In this document: in pieces, positions 42,431 through 53,965 of the stretch | Position numbering within the stretch: the stretch's first letter is position 1 | Layout: each line of letters opens with the position of its first letter | From: Owenia fusiformis | Lineage: Eukaryota; Annelida; Polychaeta; Sabellida; Oweniidae | DNA length: 64,000 nt | Reading direction: 5' to 3' | Assembly (NCBI GenBank): GCA_903813345.2 | Contig: CAIIXF020000012.1 | Span: 8,207,615 to 8,271,614 of the forward strand | Translations under genes and position numbers: made by a program | Notes under the pieces: model-generated | Database searches by the model: none | Told to the model about the DNA's origin: nothing | Seen by the model: the letters and a program-made list of their open reading frames with translations, nothing else

Positions 42431-43560
42431 GGAATTGGACCCTACGAATACCCACGGAATATAATGCGATATGTTTTTGCTATAGCAGGCGATTCGGATT
42501 ATCTCTTGATTTTAATCATACAGTTCAAGTATTCCTAAAACTTCTGAGAATTTCAAGTCTACTTTATTAGTGTCTGATGTATAAAGGTGTCCTATAGTAT
42601 CCCCTTTAAAGTGTATTAGGGGGATATGAAAAAATGTAATCCGAAGAAAACGACTAGCCTCCAAACTGCCAGAATATACGCAAATACTGCCATTCCAAAC
42701 AATTACACAATTACTGTTAATGCTATTGTGTATCTGATAAAGACCCCGTGACTATTGTATAGGCACGTAGGTGTACAAAGCAATATGTGATCTTTTGGTT
42801 GCCAGTTATGATATTCCTGCTGGGGAACAAGGTACTTCGACTATAGAGACAATAGTCGTACATTTAGATATATTATATAACTCGGGAAATATGTCTTCAT
42901 ACTCAGTTGGCATTTAGAGATTGCTCAAGAACAAATCGATGGAACCCATATCATAGAAATTTATATGTTAACAAATCATATTATAGATCTAACAAAAATA
43001 AATGAATTAAATATTCTGACATTTCGTGAAACATCCATAGTGAGAACTTTTAAGTGAGTACACTTACATTCAATTTTGCAAGCTTCATGATTTCAATTAC
43101 TCATACATGTAAATGCATATATTTTGGATTAAAGGATGCAGACTAAAAACAAATAAGTGACGAAATAACATTTTTAAAGCAATATATTAAGAGATTCGCT
43201 GTATCGTATCCGCACTGCATGCTTAACTTCAACACTTCTCTTCAGCCAATAACATTTTTGCAACCAGCGTAACTAATGACGCGAATGTTGATGTGTTAGT
43301 TAAAATTAACTAACATTATATCGACGCTATTGATGTTAAATATCAAATACTGTGTATCTGTCAATATAACTATTTCTTTGTTTATAAACACGATATGAGT
43401 GAGAAATGAAACACACTGTATTAGGAAACAAATCCAAACAAATATTCTAAGAATTTTCAGACTGCTTCATACAATAGAAGCTTTGCAAATACAGATGGAC
43501 ACTCAGTATTTGGGTAATTGAAATACACCACGCCGGATTTTGATACTTTCTGTTTCCACG
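42431..43560. other. 5' flank of the next gene, nothing firm
   Basis: AT-rich DNA. It should include the promoter for the signal-peptide exon at 43561. Near 43525-43560 the sequence becomes less AT-rich, but no TATA box is evident. Confidence 0.4.
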
Positions 43561-43618
43561 ATGACTAAGCAAGGACACCTTGCTATAGTTGCGCTTCTGT
43601 TGCTACATCTAACAATTG
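43561..43618 (+). CDS. Signal-peptide exon of a secreted or membrane protein
   Basis: ATG starts a short basic N-terminus (MTKQGHLA) followed by a hydrophobic core (IVALLLLHLTI), and the exon stops in phase 1 at the strong donor G|GTGAGT. A signal peptide ending in phase 1 is the standard first exon of extracellular proteins. The remaining exons were not found in the window and may lie beyond it. It stands on the same strand, 2.5 kb after the duplicated TPM exons, so it may start another member of the family; that is speculative. Confidence 0.55.
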
Positions 43619-43793
43619 GTGAGTAAATCATCAAATTATATAAATTAGAACTGTCAGTTAGAAGTGTGAAAAAATAATTTGAATTTCCAAAATATAAATG
43701 CAATGATTTCAAAAATAGAGCAATATTAGGAAAATAGTTAAAAACAATATCCACTCCGCTACACGATGCATTTAAGATACAATATACTTACCA

Positions 43794-43882
43794 TAGGCCC
43801 GTAGCCAGAGGGGGAGCCTGGGGAGCGGAAGCTCCCCCTGGCCAGAAATTCTTTCAAAATCATGCAGTTTTTCACCATTCTG
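43794..43882. repeat. GGCCCGTAGCC dispersed repeat scrap
   Basis: It begins AGGCCCGTAGCCAGAGGG. G- and C-runs follow, then ATTCTTTCAAAATCATGCAG and TTTTTCACCATTC. The same order is seen at 27468-27545, with partial copies at 26395 and 46937. It looks like the conserved end of a dispersed element. Confidence 0.65.
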
Positions 43883-44339
43883 AGAATTTTTCGCATGATT
43901 TTTATCGTTAGTGAGACAAATGAAATATTTAGTGAACGTCTTTTGGGTTATAGAATTCTGTCATGTAATCGTATTTCTATAATTGGATTAACAATCCATC
44001 AGCATAGTGAAACCATTTGAATTCTTCTAGCGAGAATACTAATACAGCTCTTCTGCATCTTATGTAATTAATGATACGATGATTAATGAGTATAAACTAT
44101 GTAAGACTATATATCTATAAGTAATAGGATGCTTAACATTTTTAAAGATATAAATACATATTAAACAGCCTTAAAAAGACCACTCGGGAAACAGCCACGG
44201 TTATACTCCGTAAAATTGATATGTTGAGAAAAGATATGCTTATCATATAATATGGTGCTCACGTTTATTAAAACAAGGCACAGACGTGAACAATATCGTA
44301 CCTAAAACACAGCATTGTGGTCTTGTTGACCAAGAAAGC
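43883..44339. other. AT-rich stretch, nothing recognised
   Basis: No gene or repeat structure seen between the dispersed scrap and the satellite array. Confidence 0.5.
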
Positions 44340-45450
44340 AAGATGGCCGCAGAAAAGTTAATCAGCTCTAGAACTTATCACTGTGTAACATATGTAAAAA
44401 TTTGAACGGTTTGGCTGAAAACCTGTAGACAAGTCTTGAAAGTGAAGATTTTAGGACGGACAATCCAAAATGGCCACCTCAAAATTTACCCAGAATGCCC
44501 AAAAACCAATCAGTTCTTGACGTTGATATGTAGAAACATCCCTGAAAATCCAGATGAATCCCTCAAATGGTTTGGCTGAAAATCTGTAGACAAGTCTTGA
44601 AAGTGAAGATTTTAGGACAGGAAATCCAAAATGGCCACCTGAAAATTTAACCAGAATGCCCAAAACTAATCAGTTCTTGACGTTGATATGTAGAAACATC
44701 CCTGAAAATTCAGATGAATCCCTCAAATGGTTTGGCTGAAAATCTGTAGACAAGTCTTGAAAGTGAAGATTTTAGGACAGGAAATCCAAAATGGCCACCT
44801 TAAAATTTAACCAGAATGCCCAAAAACTAATCAGTTCTTGACGTTGATATGTAGAAACATCCCTGAAAATTTCAGATGAATCCCTTAAAAGGTTTGGCTG
44901 GAAACCTGTAGACAAGTCTTGAAAGTGAAGATTTTAGGACGGACAATCCAAAATGGCCACCTTAAAATTTACCCAGAATGCCCAAAAACTAATCAGTTCT
45001 TGACGTAAATATGTAGAAACATCCCTGAAAATTTCAGATGAATCCCTCAAACGGTTTGGCTGGAAACCTGTAGACAAGTCTTGAACGTGAAGATTTTAGG
45101 ATGGAAAATCAAAAATGGCCACCTTATGATTTACCCAGAATGCCCAAAAACAAATCAGTTCTTGACGTTGATATGTAGAAACATCCCTGAAAATTTCAGA
45201 TGAATCCCTCAAATGGTTTGGCTGGAAACCTGTAGACAAGTCTTGAAAGTGAAGATTTTAGGATGGAAAATCCAAAATGGCCACCTTAAGATTTACCCAG
45301 AATGTTTAAAAACTTATCAGTTCTTGACGTTTATATGTAGAAACATCCCTGAAAATTTCAGATGAATCCCTCAAATGGTTTGGCTGGAAACCTGTAGACA
45401 AGCTGAAAAGTGAGACGCCGCCCGCCCGCCCGCCCGCCGCCCGCCCGTCA
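44340..45450 (+). repeat. ~161-bp satellite array with C-rich G4-forming end
   Basis: The motif TGTAGACAAG recurs at 44424, 44585, 44745, 44907, 45069, 45231 and 45393. This gives six complete units of 160-162 bp and a degraded unit before them. Each unit contains AAAATGGCCACC, CCCAGAATGCCCAAAA and ACATCCCTGAAAAT. The array ends in the tract 45415-45448, made of CCCG repeats, whose complement has many G3 runs with one-base loops and should form a quadruplex. Tandem units near 160 bp next to a microsatellite resemble the core of molluscan pearl/Helentron-type elements, but no Helitron ends were identified. Confidence 0.92.
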
Positions 45451-46934
45451 AGCTGACTACCATCGTACCTTTTGTTACGTACGATAAAAAGAGAAAATAG
45501 TGACAACATTCATCATAGAATAAAGTAGAGTTCAAACGGAATGTAAAATTTAGCTAACGTTTGAGGGTAGAAATTAAATTTTATTTATTAATGCATGAAC
45601 AAAAACAAAAAAGGAAGGAGTGATCAATAAGTTTTGCAACTGACCCTTTAATGGTAATATATGAATATATGTCATTAAAAGTGACTAATTGAGTAATACA
45701 ATCAAAAGTATATTCTCAATGACGATATTAAAGAACACATTAAATACGAACAAAAGCCACCAACCACATTGTTACATGTTGTTCTTTTTATGTGAATATA
45801 TTTGAGGATGAAACACCAGTGTATATAAAAATAATGGGAAAATAATTATCTTAAATATGAAACATAATTATATTATACCTTTGGAACATCCATTACTTCA
45901 ATTTTAATTTGGGTGTTGTTTTTGGTCACCCTTTAGATTCATGTCCCTATAACACAATATGCATTGTTCAATCATCAAACTGATACATTTTTCATGTCTA
46001 TGATATTTTATGAGTGAAATTCCATACTTTCATCTTAGAACTAGGTTTAGAATCGTCTCTAATGGTATGTTTTTAAGATAATTGACTGCTTATATATACT
46101 TAGTATCACATAATGGTTAAGTGGTAATTACATACCTTTAGTTATTCTCACCTGTGATTAATTCTACTAACAAAATAGTAAAACCACTTTGAGCTAATGG
46201 TTACATTTTAAATACAATATCGGATGTTTTAAGTAGATATGGGATACTGTGACATTTGTTACAATGCGCACTCCCATACACCAGTTAGCATACCCACGAA
46301 ACTTACATAAAGAGGAAAATCTGAAAATCAATTGATTAATCCATAATTATGTATAAATTGAAACAACTGTAAATGAAAATAAATACAATGTAAGTTAATT
46401 TCTAAAATTTTAGATGGATTCCTAATTCATAAGTCATGTGATCAACATGTATATTCAGAATGAGGGCTTGACCCTTCAAAGAAAACAGTGGAGGAATTCC
46501 TACACACCTTTTCATGATGTCATCCAGGTCATCACACAAATTTCTTATTCTATGATTGTAACAAACGTTTGTTGTTTCGTGTTTTAGAAATTTGAACAAC
46601 GTTTTGATAAAACATCACCATCGCCGTTTATGAATTTCATGCTCTGTATTTCCAATGGGGCTGGACGATTGAGAATGTTGAAGACGTTGTACTCATACTT
46701 TAACAGTTTAAACAATGTAGATACATGTGTGAATCTCCTTATTTTCAATGATAAATAAAGCAAATCTATACGTATCTTGGTATGGTTAATTTGAATTATG
46801 TCTATTCATCTTCAAGTGAAGCGTAAATCTTACAGATATTGAGTTATAGAACAATAGTTTGATATACCAATCGAATACAGTATACCGCTTTTAAAACACA
46901 TGGGCCAATACTAAATGATAAGATCCATCCCAAA
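45451..46934. other. AT-rich stretch, nothing recognised
   Basis: Only short frames without motif occur (for example 46402-46599, minus). No RNA gene seen. Confidence 0.5.
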
Positions 46935-47545
46935 CCAGGCCCGTAGACAGGGGGGGGCTCGGGGGACTCGTGCGAACCTCCCCCAGATATCTCCTAAAAT
47001 AATGTGGACCTACCTTTTTGCTTTCTTGAAGAATTTTCTGACATTTCGAGGTAGAAGGTAACATTTGGTGACATAGGCGGTGTATGTACGGTGTATTTTG
47101 ATGTGATTGCCACTTTCTTTTTATAAAATTCTAAATTGACTAGAATAGCGAGGCAACTAAATGATTCGGAAATTAATCATATATTTTGATCCTTAAGTCG
47201 CTCGGAAGGTACCAAATAAGCCTAAATATTAAATTTTTATATAAATACATAAATCATATATTTTGATCCTCGAATTGCCCAGAACGCACTTAATCAGCCC
47301 AAAATTCTTAACTTTTTCAGGGGAGCATGCCCCTGCTTTTTTAATAAATCATATATTTTGATCCTAGGATCGCTCAGAACGTGTCAAATAAGCCTAAAAA
47401 ATTCGATTTTAAAATACGTAAATCATATTTTGATCCCTAGGACGATCAGAACGCATTTGAATCGTCCAGAATGCGCTAAAAAGCCTAAAAATCCTAAAAG
47501 TTTTTTTTAAATACGCGAATCATATATGAGCCTCGCCATAAGAAA
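46935..47545. repeat. Dispersed element with diverged ~75-95-bp internal repeats
   Basis: It begins AGGCCCGTAGACAGGGGG, as in the 43794 family. From 47175 the motif AATCATATATTTTGATCC, followed by CGCTCAGAACGC- and AATAAGCCTAAA-like strings, recurs near 47175, 47252, 47347 and 47421 with loose spacing. A GGGGAGCATGCCCCTG palindrome is at 47321-47336. Confidence 0.6.
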
Positions 47546-47699
47546 ACCGGTCTTATCACAAAAAATTAAATTGTGCTACAGAACCCAAAATATGCCCAAC
47601 ATTTAGAGGAAAACGTGCTAAAAAATCCATCTTTTTGGTCTATATCTGCAAGGAAAAATTGTTAAGACTCAAGCCATGGCTCATTTGAAAGATCTCTAC

Positions 47700-47965
47700 T
47701 GTATACTGGATTTGAGAAGAAACATTGGGTAACGGATTTAAATGCGACTTTATTCATTATTGCACTCGTAAAAAGACATGTTAGTGTATACCAAATTGGA
47801 GAAGAAACATTGGGTATCGAATGTTAGTGTATACCAAATTGGAGAAGAAACATTGGGTATCGAATGTTAATGTATACCGGATTGGAGAAGAAACATTGGG
47901 TATCGAATGTTAATGTATACCGGATTGGAGAAGAAACATTGGGTATCGGATTTAAATGCGACTTA
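47700..47965. repeat. 43-bp tandem repeat
   Basis: The unit GAGAAGAAACATTGGGTATC plus TTARTGTATACC recurs with a 43-bp period (47781, 47824, 47867 and 47910). The array is bordered on both sides by copies of GGATTTAAATGCGACTT. Confidence 0.9.
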
Positions 47966-48399
47966 ATTCTAAAATCGGCGCATCTGTTCGTCTAAGATGC
48001 AATGATAAATCAATTACATTGGAATGATTGTTGGTATCACCAGAATGGTTTCTCTTGCAAAAATATTATAAGTAATTCACCTTCGACTGGAAGCGCTGTT
48101 GTATCCGAGAAAAGAACATTTGTTTTCCATGTAAATGATATATAAAGGGCAATTATAACATTTTAGGCCCATTGCAGGTCATGATAATTGATTATTATTA
48201 GAGACGTTTTCAAAATATATACAGGCCAACAAGAGAGAAAAAAGAAAACTGTAAATTCAGTTCAAAGCTTCAAAAAGGGGAAATCCGCGTTTAAAAGATC
48301 CACCATGTTTCAAGAGGAATATCAGCTGAAATAATGTTTATCTATGTGGTTTCTTTGTAGATAATAAAAATAGACTGATGTAAGTCTTGATGAAATATC
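47966..48399. other. No feature recognised
   Basis: AT-rich DNA without gene or clear repeat. Confidence 0.45.
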
Positions 48400-49180
48400 C
48401 AAAGGAGCGGTATCGATATGGTGAACTTTTTGAACACACGTTTCTCTTAAACCAGTCATAAAAAATCTTAGAATTTAACACATCGTCAATTTAATGGTCA
48501 ACTTTTGAATGGTAACAATATAATTTGAAAAAATATATATATATACTTTCATCTATATTGTTTTAGAAAACACATCAGACACTTATTTTGTTCTTGGTAT
48601 CATGTTTCCAGAGTGAAATGAAACATATTTCCGAACCTCATTGGAACAAAACGACACAAACACAACATGTAATTGTACAAAGAAAATTTTGTTTGATTTA
48701 AAAAAAGTATCTTGTTAATGAAATAAAGGATTTATCTTGATTTTTATTTATTTTGGGAGGATTTTGTTTTAATTTTTTGAATACTTGTTTAAGATCAACA
48801 AAAAATTCCTTTGCATAACTATAATATTGAGAGGTCTAGAAACATGATGTATATGCTATTTTGTTCCAACAAGGTTCGGAAAGACATTTTATTTCATTCT
48901 CAAGAATTGGTAGAAAGGAGCAAAAACAACTACACTATAAAAACCAAAAATCTTAACAAAAACAGTTATATGAAATATTTCTAAATAATTTTCGCATTAA
49001 ATTGTTTTTAATCATTACATAAAACATTACATAAAATACAGTGTGTTTTTTACAGAATGTTTTTAATAATTGCTGTAAGAGAAAAACATTGTTGAATTCA
49101 GTTCCACATATCGATACATATCCTTTAAATATATTTTGACACTGGTCCATGATCGTTGAATGGTCCCTCTGCACTTAATT
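48400..49180. repeat. Inverted pair of a dispersed repeat family
   Basis: 48400-48700 matches 62590-62880 directly (GGTATCGATATGGTGAACTT, CACTTATTTTGTTCTTGGTA, TTGGAACAAAA). 48800-49180 is the same family in reverse orientation and matches 61370-61680 inverted (TGAGAGGT, TTGTTGGAACAAAAT). The element is therefore a large imperfect palindrome with one relative near the window end. Confidence 0.75.
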
Positions 49181-49690
49181 ATTGTTTCACCTTCAAGCTT
49201 CCACGTACACGTATGTAGCTTCCAGAATAAAAACACACACCAGTCAAGAAATGTACATTATATGATACAGCTTTTCTATTAGGATTTAAAATATGCGTAA
49301 CAAGGATGGGGTTTAATGACGTTCATGTCATAATGTTTTCTTTGCCAATCCTCTGCAACGATACTGATCTGTTTATTTTATCAATGACATTAAACTCAAT
49401 CAACTACAATTCACAAGCAATTATTTCTTCCATCGATATACTGACCATTCTATTTTACAAAACCAAATAATATTATTGAGAAAAAAGGATTAAGAGTTGA
49501 GAAATTCCATTCACGGAATAGTGTGTGCGCTCAAAGATAACCACAAATATTTTAATCCCATATGTCATTATTCTATTTGTTCAATTAGGCAATAACACTT
49601 AAACAATGGGTATATAGACTTACTGACAAGAAACCGATGATTAAAAAATAACATTGAATCAGAGTTCAGAAGTATTACCTGTGATTGATC
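49181..49690. other. No feature recognised
   Basis: AT-rich DNA up to the left end of the 4.27-kb element. No gene seen. Confidence 0.45.
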
Positions 49691-50479
49691 TACTTCACGG
49701 GTAGTATCTAAAGCCCCGCTATGATTGAAAAATCGCGAGCAAGTTCCCGCTGAAATCGCGAGCATAGTCCTGTTTATTTGTATCACTTTGGAAAATGAAC
49801 CAAAAGGATGAAAATACTTATTACCGTTCTTTGATACTCCAGCAAAACTTTGAAAACAGATATATTTGACAAAAAATGACATGAAAAATGATTATTTTTT
49901 ACTTGCATGAAGGAAAGGGGCGTCAACATGCACGTTTGCATAATTTACTGTTCATATATTACTTTTATCGTTAAAATAAAGGCAATAAATACGATTTACA
50001 TACTCCATAATAAATATCGGATCAAGATGGTCTGTATTGATAAGTTACTGGACAATGACACCTGCCATGGGGGTCGAAATACATTATTAAAGGTGTTCCA
50101 GTGGCCCCGCTGAAAAAATGAGGAGGCCCCGCTGAAAACATGAGGAGACCCCGCTGAAAACACGAGCAAATTTCACGACTACCCGCTTCGATCACGAGGA
50201 AAGCTTCATCATTATTCCATGAATATAGTGAGCTTCTTTATATGAACGTACACGAATGTGCAAATAACGTATTAGTGACAATCACATAACATATCATTCT
50301 ATGGCAACATCACAAATATTTCTTCAACTTCAGACAGTCTAATCCATCTGTCAGCGGCATGATCAAATTTTTATATGTCAATAGACTTTGTACATTTCGG
50401 AGTTAAATGTACATTCTACATAATTAACTATTCCAAGGACTATACTTCTGAAGACACATATATTTCATTGGTTTCTTTG

Positions 50480-50790
50480 TCCGACTGTTCATTAGTGCGT
50501 GCATTCGACCGACCGTTCGTTCGTGCGTGCGTTCGTCCGACGGTCCGTTCGTTCATGCGTGCATCGCCCAATCATGCGTTAGTGGCAGCGTTCGTCCGAC
50601 CGTCCATTCGTTCGTTCGTGCGTGCATCCGTTCGTGCAATTGTCTGTCCGTTTGTGTGCGCATGCGTTCGTCTGACCGTCCGTTTGGGCTTGCTTTCGTC
50701 TTTCGTCTTGTTCATTCATTGTTTTTTAGGCTGTTCTTCTGTCCATCCGTGCGTTCTTTCCTCGTTCGTTTGTTCGTTTGCAGGTTTTCA
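50480..50790. repeat. Degenerate GTNC/CGTT tetranucleotide tract
   Basis: The DNA consists of CGTTCGT, CGTGCGTGCG and CGTCCGACCGTCCG variants without exact period. The two overlapping frames across it (50375-50833 and 50527-50793) are Arg/Ser/Val-rich artefacts of the tract. Confidence 0.85.
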
Positions 50791-50819
50791 TAAAAATTTG
50801 TCTTTCCACTGCCATATGA

Positions 50820-52860
50820 AAGAATGTAAATAATCAAGAAAGCAAGCAAAGACGTGAATAAGTAAACAAGCAACAAAGTAAGTAATTGAGTTAGCAAGCA
50901 AGTAGAGAAGGAATGGAGGAAGTAAATCGAAGAAGTGAAGGTGGGAGTAATATAAGTAAGCAAGGAAGGAAAAAAGGAAGGAAGGAGGGAAGGAAAAAAG
51001 CAATGAAGCAATGAAGGAAGGAAGGAAGGAAGCAAGGAAACGAGAAAGCGAGGAGGGGAGGAAGCAAGCAAGGAAGCAACTGAGGAAGAAAGGAAGGAAC
51101 CGGGGGTTCAAGGAAGGAACGATGCGAAGCAAAGAAGGAAGGAAACGAGGAAGCAATGAAGGAAATGAAGCAAGCAAAGACGCAAGAAAGGAAGGAAGGA
51201 AAAAAGCAAGGAAGGAAGTAAGTAAGGAAAGAAGGAAGAAGGCGAGAAAGCAAGGAAGCAAGGAGGGAAGGAAGCAAGGAAGGAATGAAGCGACAAAAGA
51301 ACAACGCGAGGAAAGAATGAAGGAAACGAGGAAGCAAGGAAGGAGGAAAGAAGGAAGTGAGGAAGCAAGGAAGGGAGGATGCAAGTGAGGAAGTAAGTAA
51401 GGAAAGAAGGAAGAAGGCGAGAAAGCAAGGAAGCAAGGAGGGAAGGAAGCAAGGAAGGAATGAAGCGACAAAAGAACAACGCGAGGAAAGAATGAAGGAA
51501 ACGAGGAAGCAAGGAAGGAGGAAAGAAGAAAGCGAGGAAGCAAGGAAGGAGGAGAGAAGGAAGCGAGGGAGGAAGCGAGGAAGCAAGGAAGGAATGAAGC
51601 AAAAAAAGAAGGACGCGAGGAAAAAACGAAGGAATCGAGGATGCAAGGAAGGAGGAAAAAAGAAAGCGAGGAAGGAAGGAAGCAAGGAATGAAGGAGGGA
51701 AGTGAGGAAGGAAACGAGGAAGGAAGGAAGAGAGGAAGCATGGAAGAAAGCAAGCGAGGAAGCATGGAAAGAAGGAATGAAGCAAGGAAGGAAGGAGGAA
51801 AGGAAGTGAGGAAGAAATTTATGAAGAAAGCGAGGAAACAAAGAAGGAGGAAAGAAGGGAACGAGGAAGGAAAAAAGCATGGAAGGAAAGAGGGAAGCGA
51901 GGAAGGAAGGAAGCGGGGAAGCAAGGAAGGAAGGAAGCGAGGAAGCAAGGTAGGAAGGAAGCAAGGAAGGAAAGATGCGAGGACGGAAGGAAGCGAGGAA
52001 GGAAGGAAGCAAGAAAAGAAGAGGCGAGGAAGGAAGGAAGCGAGGAAGCAAGGAGGGAAGGAAGGAAGCGATGAAAGGGAGAGGTGAGGAAGCAAGGAAG
52101 GAATGAAGCGAGGAAGCAAGGTTGGAAGCAAGCGAGGAAGGAAAGATGCGAGGAAGGAAGGGAGCAAAGAAGGAAGGAAGCAAGAAAGGAAGACGCGAGG
52201 AAGAAAGGAAGGAAGCGAGGAAGGAAAGAAGCAAGGAAGGAAGGAAGCGAGGAAGGAAAGAAGCGAGGAAGCAAGGAAGGAAGGAAGCCAGGAAGGAAGG
52301 AAGCAAGGAGGGAAAGAAGTAAGGAAGGGAGGAAGCAAGGAAAGGAGGAAGCAAGGAAGGAAGGATGCGAGGAAGGAAGTAAGCGAGGAAGCAAGGAAGG
52401 AAGGAAGCAAGGAAGGAATGAAGCGAGGATTGAAGGATGCGCGCGAGGAAGCGAAGAAGGAAGGAAGTGAGGAAGCAAGGAAGGGAGGATACAAGAAAGG
52501 AAGGAATGAAGCAAGGATGGAAGGAAGGAAGCGAGGAAGGAAGGATGCAAGAATGCGAGGAAGCAAGGAAGGGAGGAAGGAAGGAAGCGAGGAAGGAAGC
52601 GAGGAGGGAAGCAAGGAAGGAAGCAAGAAAGAAAGGAGGGAAGTGAGGAAGGAAGGAAGCTAGGAAGGGAGGAAGCGAAAGAATGAAGTGAGGAAGCAAG
52701 GAAGCAAAGAAGGAAGGAAGCGAGGAAGGAAGGAAGAAAGGATGGAAGGAAGCGAGGAAGGAAGGATGTGAGGAAGCGAGGAAGGAAGCCAGGAAGCAAG
52801 GAAGGAAGGAAGCGAAGAAGCAAGGAAGGTAGGAAGCGAGCAAGCAAGTAAGCAACAGGA
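50820..52860. repeat. 2-kb polypurine (GGAA/GCGAGGAA) minisatellite
   Basis: About 2 kb of the plus strand is almost only A and G with scattered C and T, built from AAGGAAGGAAGC and GAGGAAGCAAGG units. Within it a 138-bp block at 51216-51353 recurs exactly at 51391-51528 (offset 175 bp), a sign of recent unequal exchange. The Phe/Leu/Pro/Ser frames of 342-654 codons on the minus strand and the Lys/Arg/Glu/Gly frames on the plus strand are repeat artefacts. Long homopurine mirror-like DNA can form triplexes. Confidence 0.95.
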
Positions 52861-53965
52861 GATTGATATAGGAATAATATTCATAAACATTATTCTAACT
52901 AAATCATTTTATGTTGACCTAAACGCACACTTATTCGTGTATCTTACTGAATATCGACTTGTACTCAAAGATGGAACAGAGGGGACAGTTGCAATACAGA
53001 GATAACAGAATATTTCCTTTGCACTATGTAGTAAGATCACACGATAAAAAACGTTATACAACGATTTGAAGCGCAACATAGGATATATTGTGCTCTCGAT
53101 ATGCTGTATTTCTACTTGATTTCATCTCGTGCCAATACAGAATTTTTTGAGCACAATATATCCTATATTGCACTTTAATTTCAAATTATGAAAATGAGGT
53201 TAAATGTTTAACATTTCGTCCGATCTAATACTCATCACATTTCTCAGATGATCTTTCTTATTCTGTAAAATGGCATGGAAATATGAAACTGCAGTTTTCC
53301 ATAACTATATTAACAGTTGTGTTTGCTGTTATTGAGAATTGTATTGACAAATAATGTATTCATCAAACTGGGTACAATAGTGGATCAAGGTGGGTACGAA
53401 AGTGGGAGATTTTCAGGGTATAATCGGGATTCACTCCATTTTTGAGAGACATTTGCTCCTGTTTTCAGCGGGACCTCCTCATGTTTTCAGCGGGGCCTCC
53501 TCCTGATTTCAGCGGGATCTTTGCTTAATTGCTCCTGCTAGAAGCGGGGCCTTGAGGGATATGATAAAATTTAAATATAAAATGTTCTGTAAAGCTTTAG
53601 GAAGTGAAACTCGGTACATCTTTATTTCATATCATTATCGTTATTTCAACCACAGGACAACATCGTTCTTCACCAATAACGTATAGAAACATAGAGATAA
53701 AGATTCAAAATGATACTTTCTCTCTTCAATTGACAAATAACGAACCACAGAACGACCGTTCGTGATACATTTTTTCCAGCAGTTGCTTTTTTAGTCTCAA
53801 TACCATGTAATCATTGGGAAAAATTAAAAGAAAACGTTTTGTAAATCATACAATTCAAGAACACAAAAAATAACCCATGGCTTCTTTTTATTCCTCACGA
53901 TTTCAGCGGGAACTTGCTCGCGACTTTTAAATCATAGCGGGGCTTTAGATACTACCCGTGTACTT

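Larger units (their letters stand above)
49691..53965. mobile_element. 4.27-kb CAC-ended TIR element, 5-bp TSD, polypurine cargo
   Basis: The element 49696-53960 has terminal inverted repeats of about 67 bp with three mismatches. They start CACGGGTAGTATCTAAAGCC and end in the complement GGCTTTAGATACTACCCGTG. TACTT lies on both sides (49691-49695 and 53961-53965). The motif CCCCGCTGAAAACATGAGGA recurs at 50105-50160 on the left and, inverted, at 53460-53550 on the right; a variant CCCGCTGAAATCG is part of the TIR itself. Such subterminal clusters are typical transposase binding arrays. No transposase is present. CAC termini plus a 5-bp TSD suggest a Transib-like non-autonomous element; this is an inference. 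Confidence 0.88.

Noticed and set aside
44451-44663. Minus-strand frame reading a VSTYQRQELIGFWAFWVNF-like peptide, similar at 45306-45509
   Set aside because: The frame happens to stay open across ~161-bp satellite units. The same peptide recurs with each unit and has no start or domain.
45415-45448. CpG island or promoter at the C-rich tract
   Set aside because: It is a CCCG simple repeat at the end of a satellite array, matched by a G-rich tract at the other satellite block, so it belongs to the repeat.
50375-50833. 152-codon frame rich in VRA/VRP/SFVR repeats
   Set aside because: It is an artefact of a degenerate CGTT/GTGC tract.
50788-52855. Open frames of up to 654 codons on the minus strand and many on the plus strand
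   Set aside because: They are translations of a purine-only minisatellite (Phe/Leu/Pro/Ser on one strand, Lys/Arg/Glu/Gly on the other) and are open in several frames at once.
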